Of a stretch of DNA of 64,000 bases, positions 35,994 to 44,282 are shown one piece after another. This stretch comes from Stenomitos frigidus ULC18 (GTDB lineage Bacteria > Cyanobacteriota > Cyanobacteriia > Leptolyngbyales > Leptolyngbyaceae), in assembly GCF_003003795.1 (NCBI RefSeq), contig NZ_PVWK01000083.1, positions 124,001-188,000 of the forward strand, written 5' to 3'. The position numbers and the translations under genes are program-made. Position 1 is the first letter of the stretch, and each line of letters starts with the position of its first letter. The notes below the pieces were generated by a model that saw only the letters and a list, made by a program, of their open reading frames with translations, was not told where the DNA came from and did no database searches.

Positions 35994-36734
35994 CTAACCC
36001 GCTAACGATTCCTCGCTCTCCAAGTCTTTACCTGTTGTTGGCAGTTCTAAACAGTAGCCAGCCCCGTAGACCGTTTTGATGTAATGGGGATGGCGTGGAT
36101 CAGGTTCCAATTTGGTTCTGAGATGGCGCACGTGAACCCGAATCGTTTCGATGTCATCATTGGGGTCATAGCCCCAGACCTCTTTGAGGATCTCGCTTGG
36201 CGAAACGGTTTGACCATGCCGTTGCAGCAGGCAATGCAAGAGCTCAAACTCCAAATGAGTCAGCTTCACCGTCTGCTCAAACCAAAGCGCTTCAAAGCGT
36301 TCCGGGACCAGAGTTAACGGTCCGTAATTGAGAATTTCACTATGCTTGGCAGCTTGAGGAATCCGATCGGTGCGACGCAGCAGTGCCCGTACCCGCGCCA
36401 ACATCTCCTCAATTTCAAACGGCTTGGTGAGGTAATCATCGGCACCTGCATTAAAGCCTTCGACTTTGTTTTGCGTCTGACTTAGAGCCGTCAGCATCAA
36501 AACGGGAATATCGGATGTGCGCTCATCGCGGCGTAGGCGCTGGCAGACTGTAAAGCCGTCTACTTTAGGTAGCATCAAATCCAGCATCACCAGATCGGGC
36601 TGTAGCTGCAAAGCCATCGCTTGACCCTTAACGCCATCAGGCGCCTGACTGACATCATAGCCAGCCATTTCAAGATTGACGGCAACGAGTTCTGAAATTG
36701 CAGGGTCATCGTCGATGACGAGTATCCGGGGCAT
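35994..36734 (-). CDS. rpaA: OmpR-family response regulator RpaA
   Basis: RpaA is the main output regulator of the cyanobacterial circadian clock, phosphorylated by SasA, and was first described in control of phycobilisome association. The receiver domain has [20 protein letters not shown], the phosphoacceptor Asp in [35 protein letters not shown] and the Lys in YLTKPFE. The C-terminal winged helix has [18 protein letters not shown] and [20 protein letters not shown]. The [16 protein letters not shown] and [10 protein letters not shown] segments match RpaA rather than RpaB. The ATG at 36734 (MPRILVIDD) is the start; a longer TTG frame to 36800 looks spurious. No Shine-Dalgarno site is visible. 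The acyltransferase gene follows closely. Confidence 0.92.
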   Translation of the reverse strand: MPRILVIDDDPAISELVAVNLEMAGYDVSQAPDGVKGQAMALQLQPDLVMLDLMLPKVDGFTVCQRLRRDERTSDIPVLMLTALSQTQNKVEGFNAGADDYLTKPFEIEEMLARVRALLRRTDRIPQAAKHSEILNYGPLTLVPERFEALWFEQTVKLTHLEFELLHCLLQRHGQTVSPSEILKEVWGYDPNDDIETIRVHVRHLRTKLEPDPRHPHYIKTVYGAGYCLELPTTGKDLESEESLAG

Positions 36735-37375
36735 CGTTACAAAGGAAATAAAGTGCTGATTGCTTGTAAGTGTTAAGGCATTACGAAGATGTCTGTACAA
36801 ATTATAAGCAGGGAAGCTAAATCTTTTTTAAAGAAAGGCAATCTTTCTGAAAAGAATAGTTTGGGTTGGCGTTGTTTACGCCAAGAGGCATTGAGGGACA
36901 AGCAACTGAGGGACAAGCTGTGTGCCCCTTCTAAGCTCAGTTTCTAACGCAGCGAACGATCGGCTGCGCGCTCTGCCAGCGATACACGATCGCTGGCCTG
37001 GTTTTAAGTGCTTTTGAAACCGATTGCCCTCCAGAGGTCGCAAGCTCGTATGCTGCGTGAAATGGCTAAGTTGTCGACATCTATGCTCTAGGAAGCTGGC
37101 TCCCTGGTGATGACGATCGTACAACAGCAAACCCACGTGGGCGATGATGGGTGCGATCGTCGTTGATGAGAAGCAGTGAATGTCAGTGGAACGGTAGCCT
37201 TACGCTGTGCGGCAGAATCCCTTAGAATGCTGGTGGCTTATGCTTGTCCTTATGTAGGCATTGGGGCTGCCGACCGATCAGGGTTAGCAATGTTCTCTGT
37301 GATCGGATTGTGATCAATAGACGTCTAAAATTGACCAGACTTTTAAACTAGAGAAAACCTACAGTTGCTAAAACA
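36735..37375. other. 641-bp intergenic region between divergent rpaA and the GT2 gene
   Basis: The rpaA promoter must lie here. An open frame at 36876-37136 (minus) has no recognisable features, is rich in Arg/His/Gln, and is probably not a gene. No tRNA or tandem repeat was seen. Confidence 0.45.
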
Positions 37376-38611
37376 TTGATAGTACTTGCAGTGGTGGTGG
37401 TTGCTCTGCTGGGGGCAAGCATTTATGAAGCTAAATTACGTCGCATCGCGGAAACCGCTCCCACGTTAGCGATCGCAACTAGCAGCAGTGATCGCTCACC
37501 GTCAGCCAGCAGCCAGCAGCCAGGGACGATCACCCTTCCTCTCGTTTCGGTGATCATCCCTGCCTATAACGAAGCAGACAATATTGAAGACTGCATTCTC
37601 TCTGTCTTGCAAGGAACACCGCCCTCAGCGCCACTGGAGGTTTGGGTGCTTGACGACCAGTCGAGTGATGACACACTGGCGATCGCTCAAACGCTGCAGC
37701 AAACTCTTAACGATCCCCGTCTACGGGTACTGGCAGGTAAAGCCAGACCCGATCAGCAAACCTGGATGGGTAAAAATTGGGCCTGCACTCAGGCCGTCGA
37801 GCACGCTAGAGGAGCGTTTTTATTGTTTCTGGATGCAGACGTCAGGTTAAAGCCAGGGGCGATCGTCGCTGCTCTTGAATTCGTACAAGAAAACCAGATT
37901 GATTTGCTCACCTTATGCCCAGAAGTGGTCTGTGGTTGCCTTGCTGAGTGGCTGGTGCAACCGTGGATGATGAGCCTGCTCATGGCTGGATTCGCTTTCA
38001 ACGAAGTCAATGATCCCCATGCAGAGGCTGCCTTTGCAGCAGGGATGTTCATGTTTTTTCGACGCACCGCTTACGAGCAAGTGGGTGGACACCAGGCCGT
38101 TGCCGATCAAGCTGTTGAAGATGTAGAGCTAGCGCGGCGCCTCAAACTGAAAGGGCTGAAGCTTTATTACGCTATTGGCGCTAATCTGGCATCGGTTCGC
38201 ATGTATCGCTCTCTGGCAGGCGTCTGGGAAGGCTGGACTAAAAACTGGCATTTAGGTTCTCGTCGTAGTCTCTATATCAGCCTCCTTTCCGCCACAATCA
38301 TGCTCTGGGTCTGTGTGTTGCCCTGGTTCGGTTTGGTCGCGTTGCTTTATCAGCTGGAGACAGTCGGCCTAACGCCAGTGAATGGGTTGGCGATCGCGCT
38401 TGCAGTCACCACGATCGCCATACAGTACCGTATCCGTTGCTCGATCGAACGAGTGGCCGCCATTCCACCGCGCTATTGGTGGCTGACAGGCATCGGTGGT
38501 GCACTGGTAGCAGCGATCACCATTGTCTCTGTCATTAAAACCGAAACGGGCTGGGGCTGGACTTGGCGCGGGCGATCGCTGCAACTGCCCAATGCAGGAG
38601 TGCGAAGTTAG
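37376..38611 (+). CDS. family 2 glycosyltransferase, membrane-anchored (CruC/CruG-like form)
   Basis: A 411-residue protein with one N-terminal membrane helix, a GT-A catalytic domain and three C-terminal helices. Motifs are VSVIIPAYNEADNIEDCI, WVLDDQSSDDTLAIAQ, the metal-binding DxD in FLLFLDADVRL, AAGMFMFFRRTAYEQVGGH and the acceptor-site ED in QAVEDVELARRLK. The WMGKNWACTQAVEHARG segment and the terminal helices recall carotenoid glycosyltransferases of the CruC/CruG type, so a lipid-soluble acceptor is plausible but not proven. The start appears to be a TTG at 37376; the frame is open only from 37352 and has no ATG there. Confidence 0.8.
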   Translation: MIVLAVVVVALLGASIYEAKLRRIAETAPTLAIATSSSDRSPSASSQQPGTITLPLVSVIIPAYNEADNIEDCILSVLQGTPPSAPLEVWVLDDQSSDDTLAIAQTLQQTLNDPRLRVLAGKARPDQQTWMGKNWACTQAVEHARGAFLLFLDADVRLKPGAIVAALEFVQENQIDLLTLCPEVVCGCLAEWLVQPWMMSLLMAGFAFNEVNDPHAEAAFAAGMFMFFRRTAYEQVGGHQAVADQAVEDVELARRLKLKGLKLYYAIGANLASVRMYRSLAGVWEGWTKNWHLGSRRSLYISLLSATIMLWVCVLPWFGLVALLYQLETVGLTPVNGLAIALAVTTIAIQYRIRCSIERVAAIPPRYWWLTGIGGALVAAITIVSVIKTETGWGWTWRGRSLQLPNAGVRS

Positions 38612-38680
38612 AGAGATTGTTGGTTCTTGGTTGTTGGTTGGTAATTGCTGGTTGTTAGAAGGAGCCCGAAGTCAGAATTC

Positions 38681-38712
38681 ACTCAAAACTTAAAACTCAA
38701 AACTCAAAACTC
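38681..38712. repeat. CAAAACT heptamer repeat
   Basis: Four ACTCAAA/ACTTAAA units between the GT2 and antiporter genes, preceded by TTGGTTG-type units at 38620-38665. It is the intergenic form of the repeat found in several genes of this window. Confidence 0.75.
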
Positions 38713-38738
38713 TCCCGTATTCCCCATCTACCACACCG

Positions 38739-40934
38739 ATGAAACTCGAAATTGTTGTTCAGGTTCTAATCGAAATTCTGATCGTCATCGGGCTTTCCCG
38801 CCTGGTTGGCTTAGGCTTTCGTCGGCTCAAGCAACCGTTGGTGATTGGTGAAATTGTCGCTGGAGTAATGCTTGGCCCATCCTTGTTGGGCTTGCTTGCG
38901 CCAAGTTTAGCGGCTGGGCTTTTTCCACCAGAGACGATTCCCTTTCTAAACGTGTTGTCTCAGATTGGGTTGATCTTTTTTATGTTTTTGATCGGGTTGG
39001 AGCTTGACCCAAAGTATCTTAAAAGTCAGCTTGACGTTGCTGTGCTGGTGTCTCACGTCAGCATTTTGGTGCCGTTTGCGCTGGGGACAGTGCTGTCGCT
39101 GTTGCTTTATCCGCTAGTGTCAAATGGCGGGGTATCGTTCACGGCATTTGCGCTGTTTTTGGGCGCAGCGATGTCGATTACCGCGTTTCCAGTTTTGGCA
39201 CGGATTATTACAGAGAATAATCTCCAAAGCACACGCTTGGGCACGCTAGCACTGACTTGCGCCGCTGTTGATGATGTCACGGCGTGGTGTGTACTGGCAC
39301 TAGCGATCGCCGTCACTCGCACCAACAGCATGGTGGGAGCCATTCCGACAATCCTGCTCTCGTTTGGCTACATCGTCTTTATGGTGACGGTGGGACGAAA
39401 GTTTCTGAAAAATTTCGCCAATTATTACGATCGCAGCGGGCGGTTGAACCAGTTTGTGCTGGCGGTTATCTACATGGGGGTTGTCACGTCAGCTCTCATT
39501 ACGGAACTGATTGGCATTCACCTGATTTTTGGTGCTTTTTTGATTGGTGCCGTGATGCCCAAGCATGCAGGGCTCACGCGGGAACTGGCGCAAAAAACAG
39601 AAGATTTTGTGCTGACTTTTTTGCTGCCCATTTTCTTTGCGTATAGTGGCTTACGCACTCAGATCGGGTTGCTTAACAGTCCGTTTTTGTGGTTGTTGTG
39701 TGGACTGGTGCTACTGGTGGCGATCGCTGGCAAATATTTTGGTACCTACTTTGCCGCGCGCGTCTCTGGCATCGAAAAACGAGAAGCCTCCGCCTTGGGC
39801 TGGCTGATGAATACACGCGGCTTGACCGAACTGATTGTGCTAAATATTGGCCTTAGTCTGAATGTGATCTCGCCGCTACTCTTCACGATGCTGGTGATCA
39901 TGGCGTTGGTGACCACTTTTATGACCTCGCCGTTATTAGAGTGGACGTATCCTAAACGCTTGATTCGCAAAGATGTTGTGCAGCGAACTGCCGATGCGGT
40001 CGAGCCAGATTATCGAATTTTGGTGCCGATTTCAAACCCCAATAGCCAAAAGGGCTTGATTCAACTGGCCGCGACGATCGCGCTGGGCAACGCTCAAGGA
40101 TCGGCAGCACTCGCCTCTGCTGGTGTTTACCCCTTAAGCCTGATTCAGCTCGATGAAGAATACGCGTTTGGCAGCACGCCAGCCGAAGCAGAGCGGTTGA
40201 TTGCTGAACGAGAGCAACGCATGGCTGAACTGGTCGAAAGCCTTGAGCCATCCTATGTTCGTTCTGTTGTGCATCCCATTACCCGAGTCGCGACGGATGT
40301 AGCACAGGAGGTAGTCAGAGTAGCAGAGAGCGATCGTGCCGATCTCATCTTGTTGGGATGGCATCGTCCTGCCTTTAGCCGTAACCGTCTGGGAGGACGT
40401 GTGGGGCAGATCCTCAGCACAGCCCGCACGGATGTCGCGGTTTTTATTGATCGTCAACAGGGATCGTTGGATAAGCTGCTGGTGCCCTATGTTTCAAACA
40501 TCCACAACGATCTTGGGCTAGAAATTGCGCTACGCATCCTGGTCAACTCGCAAAACTCAACGCTTACCATTTTGAGCGTCACCCAAAGCCATCAAGCGAA
40601 CGATCGCACCTACGAGTTTCGCACTCTGATGGAACAATTGCCCCCATCCGTCCGCGATCGCATCCATACGCCTCAGATTGAAGCCAGTAGCCCTATTCAA
40701 GCCGTCGTGGAAGCCTCAGCAACGGTAGACCTGACGATCGCTGGAGCTAGCCGCGAGTGGGGTTTAGAACGGCAAACGTTGGGCTTCTACGCTGACCAAC
40801 TGGCAGTGCAATGTCATTCATCGCTGCTCATCACCCGCCGCTATAGTCAAGTCACTGCACACCTGTCGTCAGTGCTAGGAGCAACAGAGAATGGAACGAG
40901 CCGTGAAGCCGATCAATCGGAAGCGGTTACTTAA
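38739..40934 (+). CDS. CPA2-family Na+(K+)/H+ antiporter with C-terminal USP-like domains
   Basis: A 731-residue cation:proton antiporter. The first 420 residues are the membrane exchanger, with about 12 helices. They include RLKQPLVIGEIVAGVMLGPSLLG, LIFFMFLIGLELDPKYLK, AAMSITAFPVLARII and the ion-binding pair in LALTCAAVDDVTAWCVLA. The C-terminal 300 residues (from DYRILVPISNPNSQKG) form a cytoplasmic region with two universal-stress-protein-like folds, including RADLILLGWHRPAF and DLTIAGASREWGL. These may sense nucleotide or redox state. The architecture is close to that of plant CHX proteins. Ion choice cannot be read from sequence. A small membrane-anchored protein gene follows 96 bp downstream. 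Confidence 0.92.
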   Translation: MKLEIVVQVLIEILIVIGLSRLVGLGFRRLKQPLVIGEIVAGVMLGPSLLGLLAPSLAAGLFPPETIPFLNVLSQIGLIFFMFLIGLELDPKYLKSQLDVAVLVSHVSILVPFALGTVLSLLLYPLVSNGGVSFTAFALFLGAAMSITAFPVLARIITENNLQSTRLGTLALTCAAVDDVTAWCVLALAIAVTRTNSMVGAIPTILLSFGYIVFMVTVGRKFLKNFANYYDRSGRLNQFVLAVIYMGVVTSALITELIGIHLIFGAFLIGAVMPKHAGLTRELAQKTEDFVLTFLLPIFFAYSGLRTQIGLLNSPFLWLLCGLVLLVAIAGKYFGTYFAARVSGIEKREASALGWLMNTRGLTELIVLNIGLSLNVISPLLFTMLVIMALVTTFMTSPLLEWTYPKRLIRKDVVQRTADAVEPDYRILVPISNPNSQKGLIQLAATIALGNAQGSAALASAGVYPLSLIQLDEEYAFGSTPAEAERLIAEREQRMAELVESLEPSYVRSVVHPITRVATDVAQEVVRVAESDRADLILLGWHRPAFSRNRLGGRVGQILSTARTDVAVFIDRQQGSLDKLLVPYVSNIHNDLGLEIALRILVNSQNSTLTILSVTQSHQANDRTYEFRTLMEQLPPSVRDRIHTPQIEASSPIQAVVEASATVDLTIAGASREWGLERQTLGFYADQLAVQCHSSLLITRRYSQVTAHLSSVLGATENGTSREADQSEAVT

Positions 40935-40949
40935 GAAGGGGAAGGATAA

Positions 40950-41004
40950 GAGTTTTGAGTTTTGAGTTTTGAGTTCAGCCTTTAGCCTTTAGCCTTCTGC
41001 CTCC
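40950..41004. repeat. TTTTGAG and TTTAGCC heptamer repeats
   Basis: Three AGTTTTG units run directly into CAGCCTTTAGCCTTTAGCC and a CTTCTGCC tail, between the antiporter gene and the next gene. Two heptamer families adjoin here, as they do inside coding sequence elsewhere in the window. Confidence 0.75.
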
Positions 41005-41030
41005 TTCTAACCACTAACAACCGCTACCCA

Positions 41031-41516
41031 ATGGGCAACCACTTTACTCTTAAATCTCTTAGCTTCTACGGTGGCGCGATCGCGTTCGTCATTATCTTAT
41101 TCAGCATGGTGACTGCCTATGGCGAAGCGAACCTGAAGGCTCCTCAAAAAATCGCTGGTCGTTATCAGATTCCGGCTCAAGATCTGCCAGGATGCCTGAA
41201 GTCCGAGCAATTGATTCTCTTAGTGCAGCAATCTGGAATTTACCTGACAGGTTCCCTGCTAACGGTTGATACAGTGGATACGTTGGAGAAACGGGCTATA
41301 GAGCGTCCCTCTATGACCGGGAACTGGAAGAATCAACGGCTGGCTCTACATGGGGATGCAAGCTATTTACCGAAATGTCAGGGTGATGTCAAAATTCAGG
41401 GAGCGATCGCGCAACAATCGCTCAACGGCACACTCAACCTCAGTGCTGCCCCTGGAGATATTCCCTTTACGGCAAGGCTAGAAGCACTTCAACCCAAACA
41501 ACCGCAAGGACACTGA
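41031..41516 (+). CDS. small membrane-anchored hypothetical protein
   Basis: 161 residues. An N-terminal hydrophobic segment (residues 11-31, FYGGAIAFVIILFSMVTAYG) acts as a signal anchor or signal peptide. The rest is a soluble beta-rich domain (AGRYQIPAQDLPGCLKSEQL, IYLTGSLLTVD, WKNQRLALHGDASYLPKCQG) with two cysteines that could form a disulfide outside the cytoplasm. The family is not recognised. It lies on the same strand just behind the CPA2 antiporter and could be an accessory protein, but a repeat array separates them, so that link is weak. Confidence 0.6.
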   Translation: MGNHFTLKSLSFYGGAIAFVIILFSMVTAYGEANLKAPQKIAGRYQIPAQDLPGCLKSEQLILLVQQSGIYLTGSLLTVDTVDTLEKRAIERPSMTGNWKNQRLALHGDASYLPKCQGDVKIQGAIAQQSLNGTLNLSAAPGDIPFTARLEALQPKQPQGH

Positions 41517-41626
41517 CAGCCTTGCTGCTGTAGGCACGGCTACTCAAAGAGAAGCCGCTTTGCGTCTACAACCATCAGCCGCAGGAGCTTTGCCAGCTAA
41601 CCAGGAATCTAGACACCGAGCCACCC

Positions 41627-41908
41627 ATGCAGTATGTTTTGATTATTCACGACGTCGCAGATTATCTAACCTGGAAAAAGGTGTTCGACGAAGCTTCTGA
41701 TATGAGGAGAGAGGCTGGCGAACGATCGTATCAGGTGCTCAAATACCAGAACAACTCAAACAGAATTGTGCATTTCTCAATGTGGACTTCGCTTGATGAT
41801 GCCAGGCGCTTTTTCGAGTCGCCAAAGCTCGTCCAAATTAGAGCCGAAGCGGGCGTCCAAGCGCCTGATTTTATCTATTTGGATCAGCTTGAAGCCGGTA
41901 CTCTGTGA
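41627..41908 (+). CDS. small dimeric alpha/beta-barrel protein (ABM-like)
   Basis: A 93-residue protein of the ferredoxin-like dimeric alpha/beta-barrel kind. It has an opening strand (MQYVLIIHDVADYLTWKKVF), a second strand with YQVLKYQNNSNRIVHFSMW, a helix SLDDARRFFESPKLVQIRAEAG and a final strand DFIYLDQL. Related antibiotic-biosynthesis-monooxygenase-type proteins are often heme- or cofactor-free oxygenases or stress proteins. No catalytic residue can be assigned. Its last 25 bases overlap the end of the convergent LuxR-type gene. Confidence 0.65.
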   Translation: MQYVLIIHDVADYLTWKKVFDEASDMRREAGERSYQVLKYQNNSNRIVHFSMWTSLDDARRFFESPKLVQIRAEAGVQAPDFIYLDQLEAGTL

Positions 41909-42594
41909 GTATTGTTTTGTGTCGCAAGCTGTGCCACCATCTCTGCACGAGACGATACTTCAAGTTTACGAAACATTCGCTTTAAAGCTTGCTTCACAGA
42001 ATTTTCGGTAATCCAAAGTTCTGCTCCAATTTCTGCGTTGGTTTGCCCTAAAGCCACCAACTGCGCGATTTGCCATTCACGCGGCGTTAAGCATCCAGCT
42101 TTGCTGTTCCCATAACAATCGGTTGTGGCTGTTTGGTGTAGCGATCGCACCGTCGCCGCCCAAACCGATAAGTGCAAACAGATGGCACTCAAATCAGCTA
42201 AATTTTGTGTGTCAAAAGCAAGCATTGACTTTTCACGAGTGCAGCCCACGGCGCCTACTAATTGACCGCGATCGATGATGGGGCCTGCCATCACGTGCCA
42301 ATGATCGGGACGGGGACAAATGACTGCCCACGCTTTGGGTGATGTCACCAAGCCTTCATGGACAGGCGTATGGCGTTCTGCTATGTAACGCGCCACAGGA
42401 TTATGCTCGATGGATAGGGCCACGTTCAGAATATTTTGAAACTTTCGAGCCGCTTTTAACTGATCGAAGAAAAAGATCCCCGATCGCTTGGCCGCAAAAT
42501 AATCCCCGAGTTTTGGCGCCAGGTGCGATCGCAGGTCTGCTTCACTACTGGCTTGGTTGATGGTTTCAAAAAGAAGCTGCAAGGGACTGGTCAT
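41884..42594 (-). CDS. GAF - LuxR-type helix-turn-helix regulator
   Basis: A 236-residue transcription factor. Residues about 15-150 form a GAF-like sensor (KRSGIFFFDQ, PVARYIAERHTPVHEG, VMAGPIIDRGQLVGAVGCTR). Residues about 170-230 are a LuxR/FixJ DNA-binding domain: LTPREWQIAQLVALGQTNAE, IGAELWITENSVKQALKRMF, RKLEVSSRAEMVAQL. There is no receiver domain, so control is by a small ligand or redox change rather than phosphorylation. It converges with the ABM-like gene (25-base overlap) and diverges from the MAPEG gene with 95 bp between, which could be its target. Confidence 0.87.
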   Translation of the reverse strand: MTSPLQLLFETINQASSEADLRSHLAPKLGDYFAAKRSGIFFFDQLKAARKFQNILNVALSIEHNPVARYIAERHTPVHEGLVTSPKAWAVICPRPDHWHVMAGPIIDRGQLVGAVGCTREKSMLAFDTQNLADLSAICLHLSVWAATVRSLHQTATTDCYGNSKAGCLTPREWQIAQLVALGQTNAEIGAELWITENSVKQALKRMFRKLEVSSRAEMVAQLATQNNTHRVPASS

Positions 42595-42689
42595 AGATCA
42601 AGTGGTCTGAAGTGTACCTGATCGAGGTCTAGAAGCATGTAGTGGCTCAGATTATAGTCCATTAATCTTGAGCACAAAAACAACTTGAC

Positions 42690-43115
42690 ATGACACAAAC
42701 TGCCATCTTCAGTCCCTTCTTTGCGACCGTGTTTCTAACACTCCTGGTCTGGGTGTATATGTATAGCCGTCGCATTCGTTTCATTATCAGTCAAAAGCTG
42801 CGTCCGGCAGATTTGACTCCCAGTGCCTTCGCACAGCTTTCACCCCCAGGCGTCTCCAATCCATCAGATAACTTAAAGAACCTGTTCGAGATTCCGGTAC
42901 TATTCTATGCGCTTGTCCTCTACCTTTTCGTCACGCAGCAAGTGGATAACGTGTATGTCGCCGCCGCGTGGGTTTTTGTTGGCTTTCGTGCGCTGCATAG
43001 TGCTGTCCACTGCACCTTTAATCGCATCATCCTTCGGTTCTACCTCTACCTTTTTTCGACGATCGCAGTATGGTTCATCGCCATCCGCTCAGCCTTTGCT
43101 CACTTCAGCGTCTGA
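42690..43115 (+). CDS. MAPEG-family membrane protein
   Basis: 141 residues with four predicted membrane helices. MAPEG proteins include microsomal glutathione transferases and eicosanoid enzymes. The family hallmarks here are NLKNLFEIPVLFYALVLYLF (helix 2 with the conserved Asn-x-x-E-x-P) and the Arg/His-containing VFVGFRALHSAVHCTFNRI. Bacterial members are mostly uncharacterised; some have glutathione transferase or peroxidase activity. It is divergent from the GAF-LuxR regulator. Confidence 0.9.
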   Translation: MTQTAIFSPFFATVFLTLLVWVYMYSRRIRFIISQKLRPADLTPSAFAQLSPPGVSNPSDNLKNLFEIPVLFYALVLYLFVTQQVDNVYVAAAWVFVGFRALHSAVHCTFNRIILRFYLYLFSTIAVWFIAIRSAFAHFSV

Positions 43116-43128
43116 GCATGCGCGATCG

Positions 43129-43971
43129 CTACGCTTCTGTTTTCAGCAACCAAAAGCCGCTGTAAGTCATACCAGCATCATCGGGCTGCACCAACAGGAA
43201 ATGGAGTCCTTGACTGAGTTGCTTGCGGCGCTCAAATTCTTGCCCAGCCGCAGCGACTTCAGCATCTTCAAAGGTGGTAAGAATCCAGCGATCGACCAGT
43301 CCCGCTTCCAGAATCAAACCATCGGGTGCGCCAGGAATATAGTTGAGCAAGATGGGTTGCGCTTGTTGCAGCCAGAGCGCCAGTCGCATCGCTTGCCGTC
43401 CCCCATCAATGACAACGCCGGGAATGGGAGTGGTGGATGCAAGCCCCAAATTTAGCGGCAACAGCGATTCAGGCATATCGAGAATGGGAATCATGCGATC
43501 GCTAAACGTATCGACCAGATCGGCGGTCGGCAAGACAGCAAACCGCCAGCGATCGCCCCACAGGGTCTCTGACAGCGGCACTGGCGGCAGTTTATCCAGT
43601 GCTAGTGGCTGATAGGGTTGTCCGGTAAAGCCTGCCTGCGTGGGATATTGACGTGCCCGTTCTTGCAGCCAGCGTTTGAGTGTCGATATCCGACGCGTTG
43701 GCTCCACAGCAATGCCGATCTGCTTGCCAACCGGTTCAATGAGATTAAAGGTTTGCGGTCGAAACACGCGAATGCGATCGGGCCGTGGCTGTCCTGCATC
43801 GATCAGCTGTTGCAACTGAACCAGTAGCCAGTCAGCACGTGCTTCGGCTTGAGGGCAAACCATCGCGTACTGAAAGTCCCCTACAGAATCGCAGACTAGC
43901 AATTCCCAAAGCGGATTGCCAGTTTCATCCTGTAGGGGACGACGGTAAAAATCAAGTTCCCAAACGTGCAT
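43129..43971 (-). CDS. Tab2/Atab2-family RNA-binding protein
   Basis: A 280-residue protein of the family (DUF1092) found in oxygenic phototrophs. In Chlamydomonas, Tab2 binds the psaB 5' leader and is needed for its translation; Arabidopsis ATAB2 acts on both photosystems. Recognisable blocks are WELDFYRRPLQDETGNPLWE, RPDRIRVFRPQTFNLIEP, PLSETLWGDRWRFAVLP, MRLALWLQQAQP and the C-terminal WILTTFEDAEVAAAGQ. The length is normal. A strong 22-bp hairpin begins three bases upstream of its ATG. It converges with the MAPEG gene, 13 bp apart. Confidence 0.92.
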   Translation of the reverse strand: MHVWELDFYRRPLQDETGNPLWELLVCDSVGDFQYAMVCPQAEARADWLLVQLQQLIDAGQPRPDRIRVFRPQTFNLIEPVGKQIGIAVEPTRRISTLKRWLQERARQYPTQAGFTGQPYQPLALDKLPPVPLSETLWGDRWRFAVLPTADLVDTFSDRMIPILDMPESLLPLNLGLASTTPIPGVVIDGGRQAMRLALWLQQAQPILLNYIPGAPDGLILEAGLVDRWILTTFEDAEVAAAGQEFERRKQLSQGLHFLLVQPDDAGMTYSGFWLLKTEA

Positions 43972-43973
43972 TG

Positions 43974-44023
43974 GTGATTAGTGATTAGTTTTTAGAAGAC
44001 TCTAACAACTAATCACTAATCAC
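43974..44023 (-). promoter_or_regulatory. 22-bp stem inverted repeat directly upstream of the tab2-like gene
   Basis: The arms 43974-43995 and 44002-44023, made of TTAGTGA-type heptamers, pair over 22 positions with one mismatch around a six-base loop. Because the minus-strand gene starts at 43971, the hairpin would sit in its mRNA leader or in the tail of the glmU transcript, and could affect translation or stability. It may be just a heptamer array folded back on itself. Confidence 0.7.
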
Positions 44024-44282
44024 TAACAACTTCTTAAGGTAGTGCCATTATGTGAAGGCCAAAAAATAAGCAACAACTATAAAGTTGCTGTGAGAATCAA
44101 GTAATCGGCAAACAGCACCCCACAACAAAGGGTGTACTCGTTAAACGCTCCTCCCACTACTTTGCTACGAGGCTTAAGGGTCGTTAAAGGATGAGCGTAA
44201 TTACTTAGAAACGCCTCCGCTGCCGTTTTCTCTTGATTGTTTCTTCAAAAAGAAAGGCCTCAAGGGGTTTTAAAGGAGTCGG

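Noticed and set aside
36876-37136. 86-residue minus-strand frame upstream of rpaA
   Set aside because: No domain, atypical Arg/His/Gln-rich composition and no ribosome-binding site; treated as intergenic.
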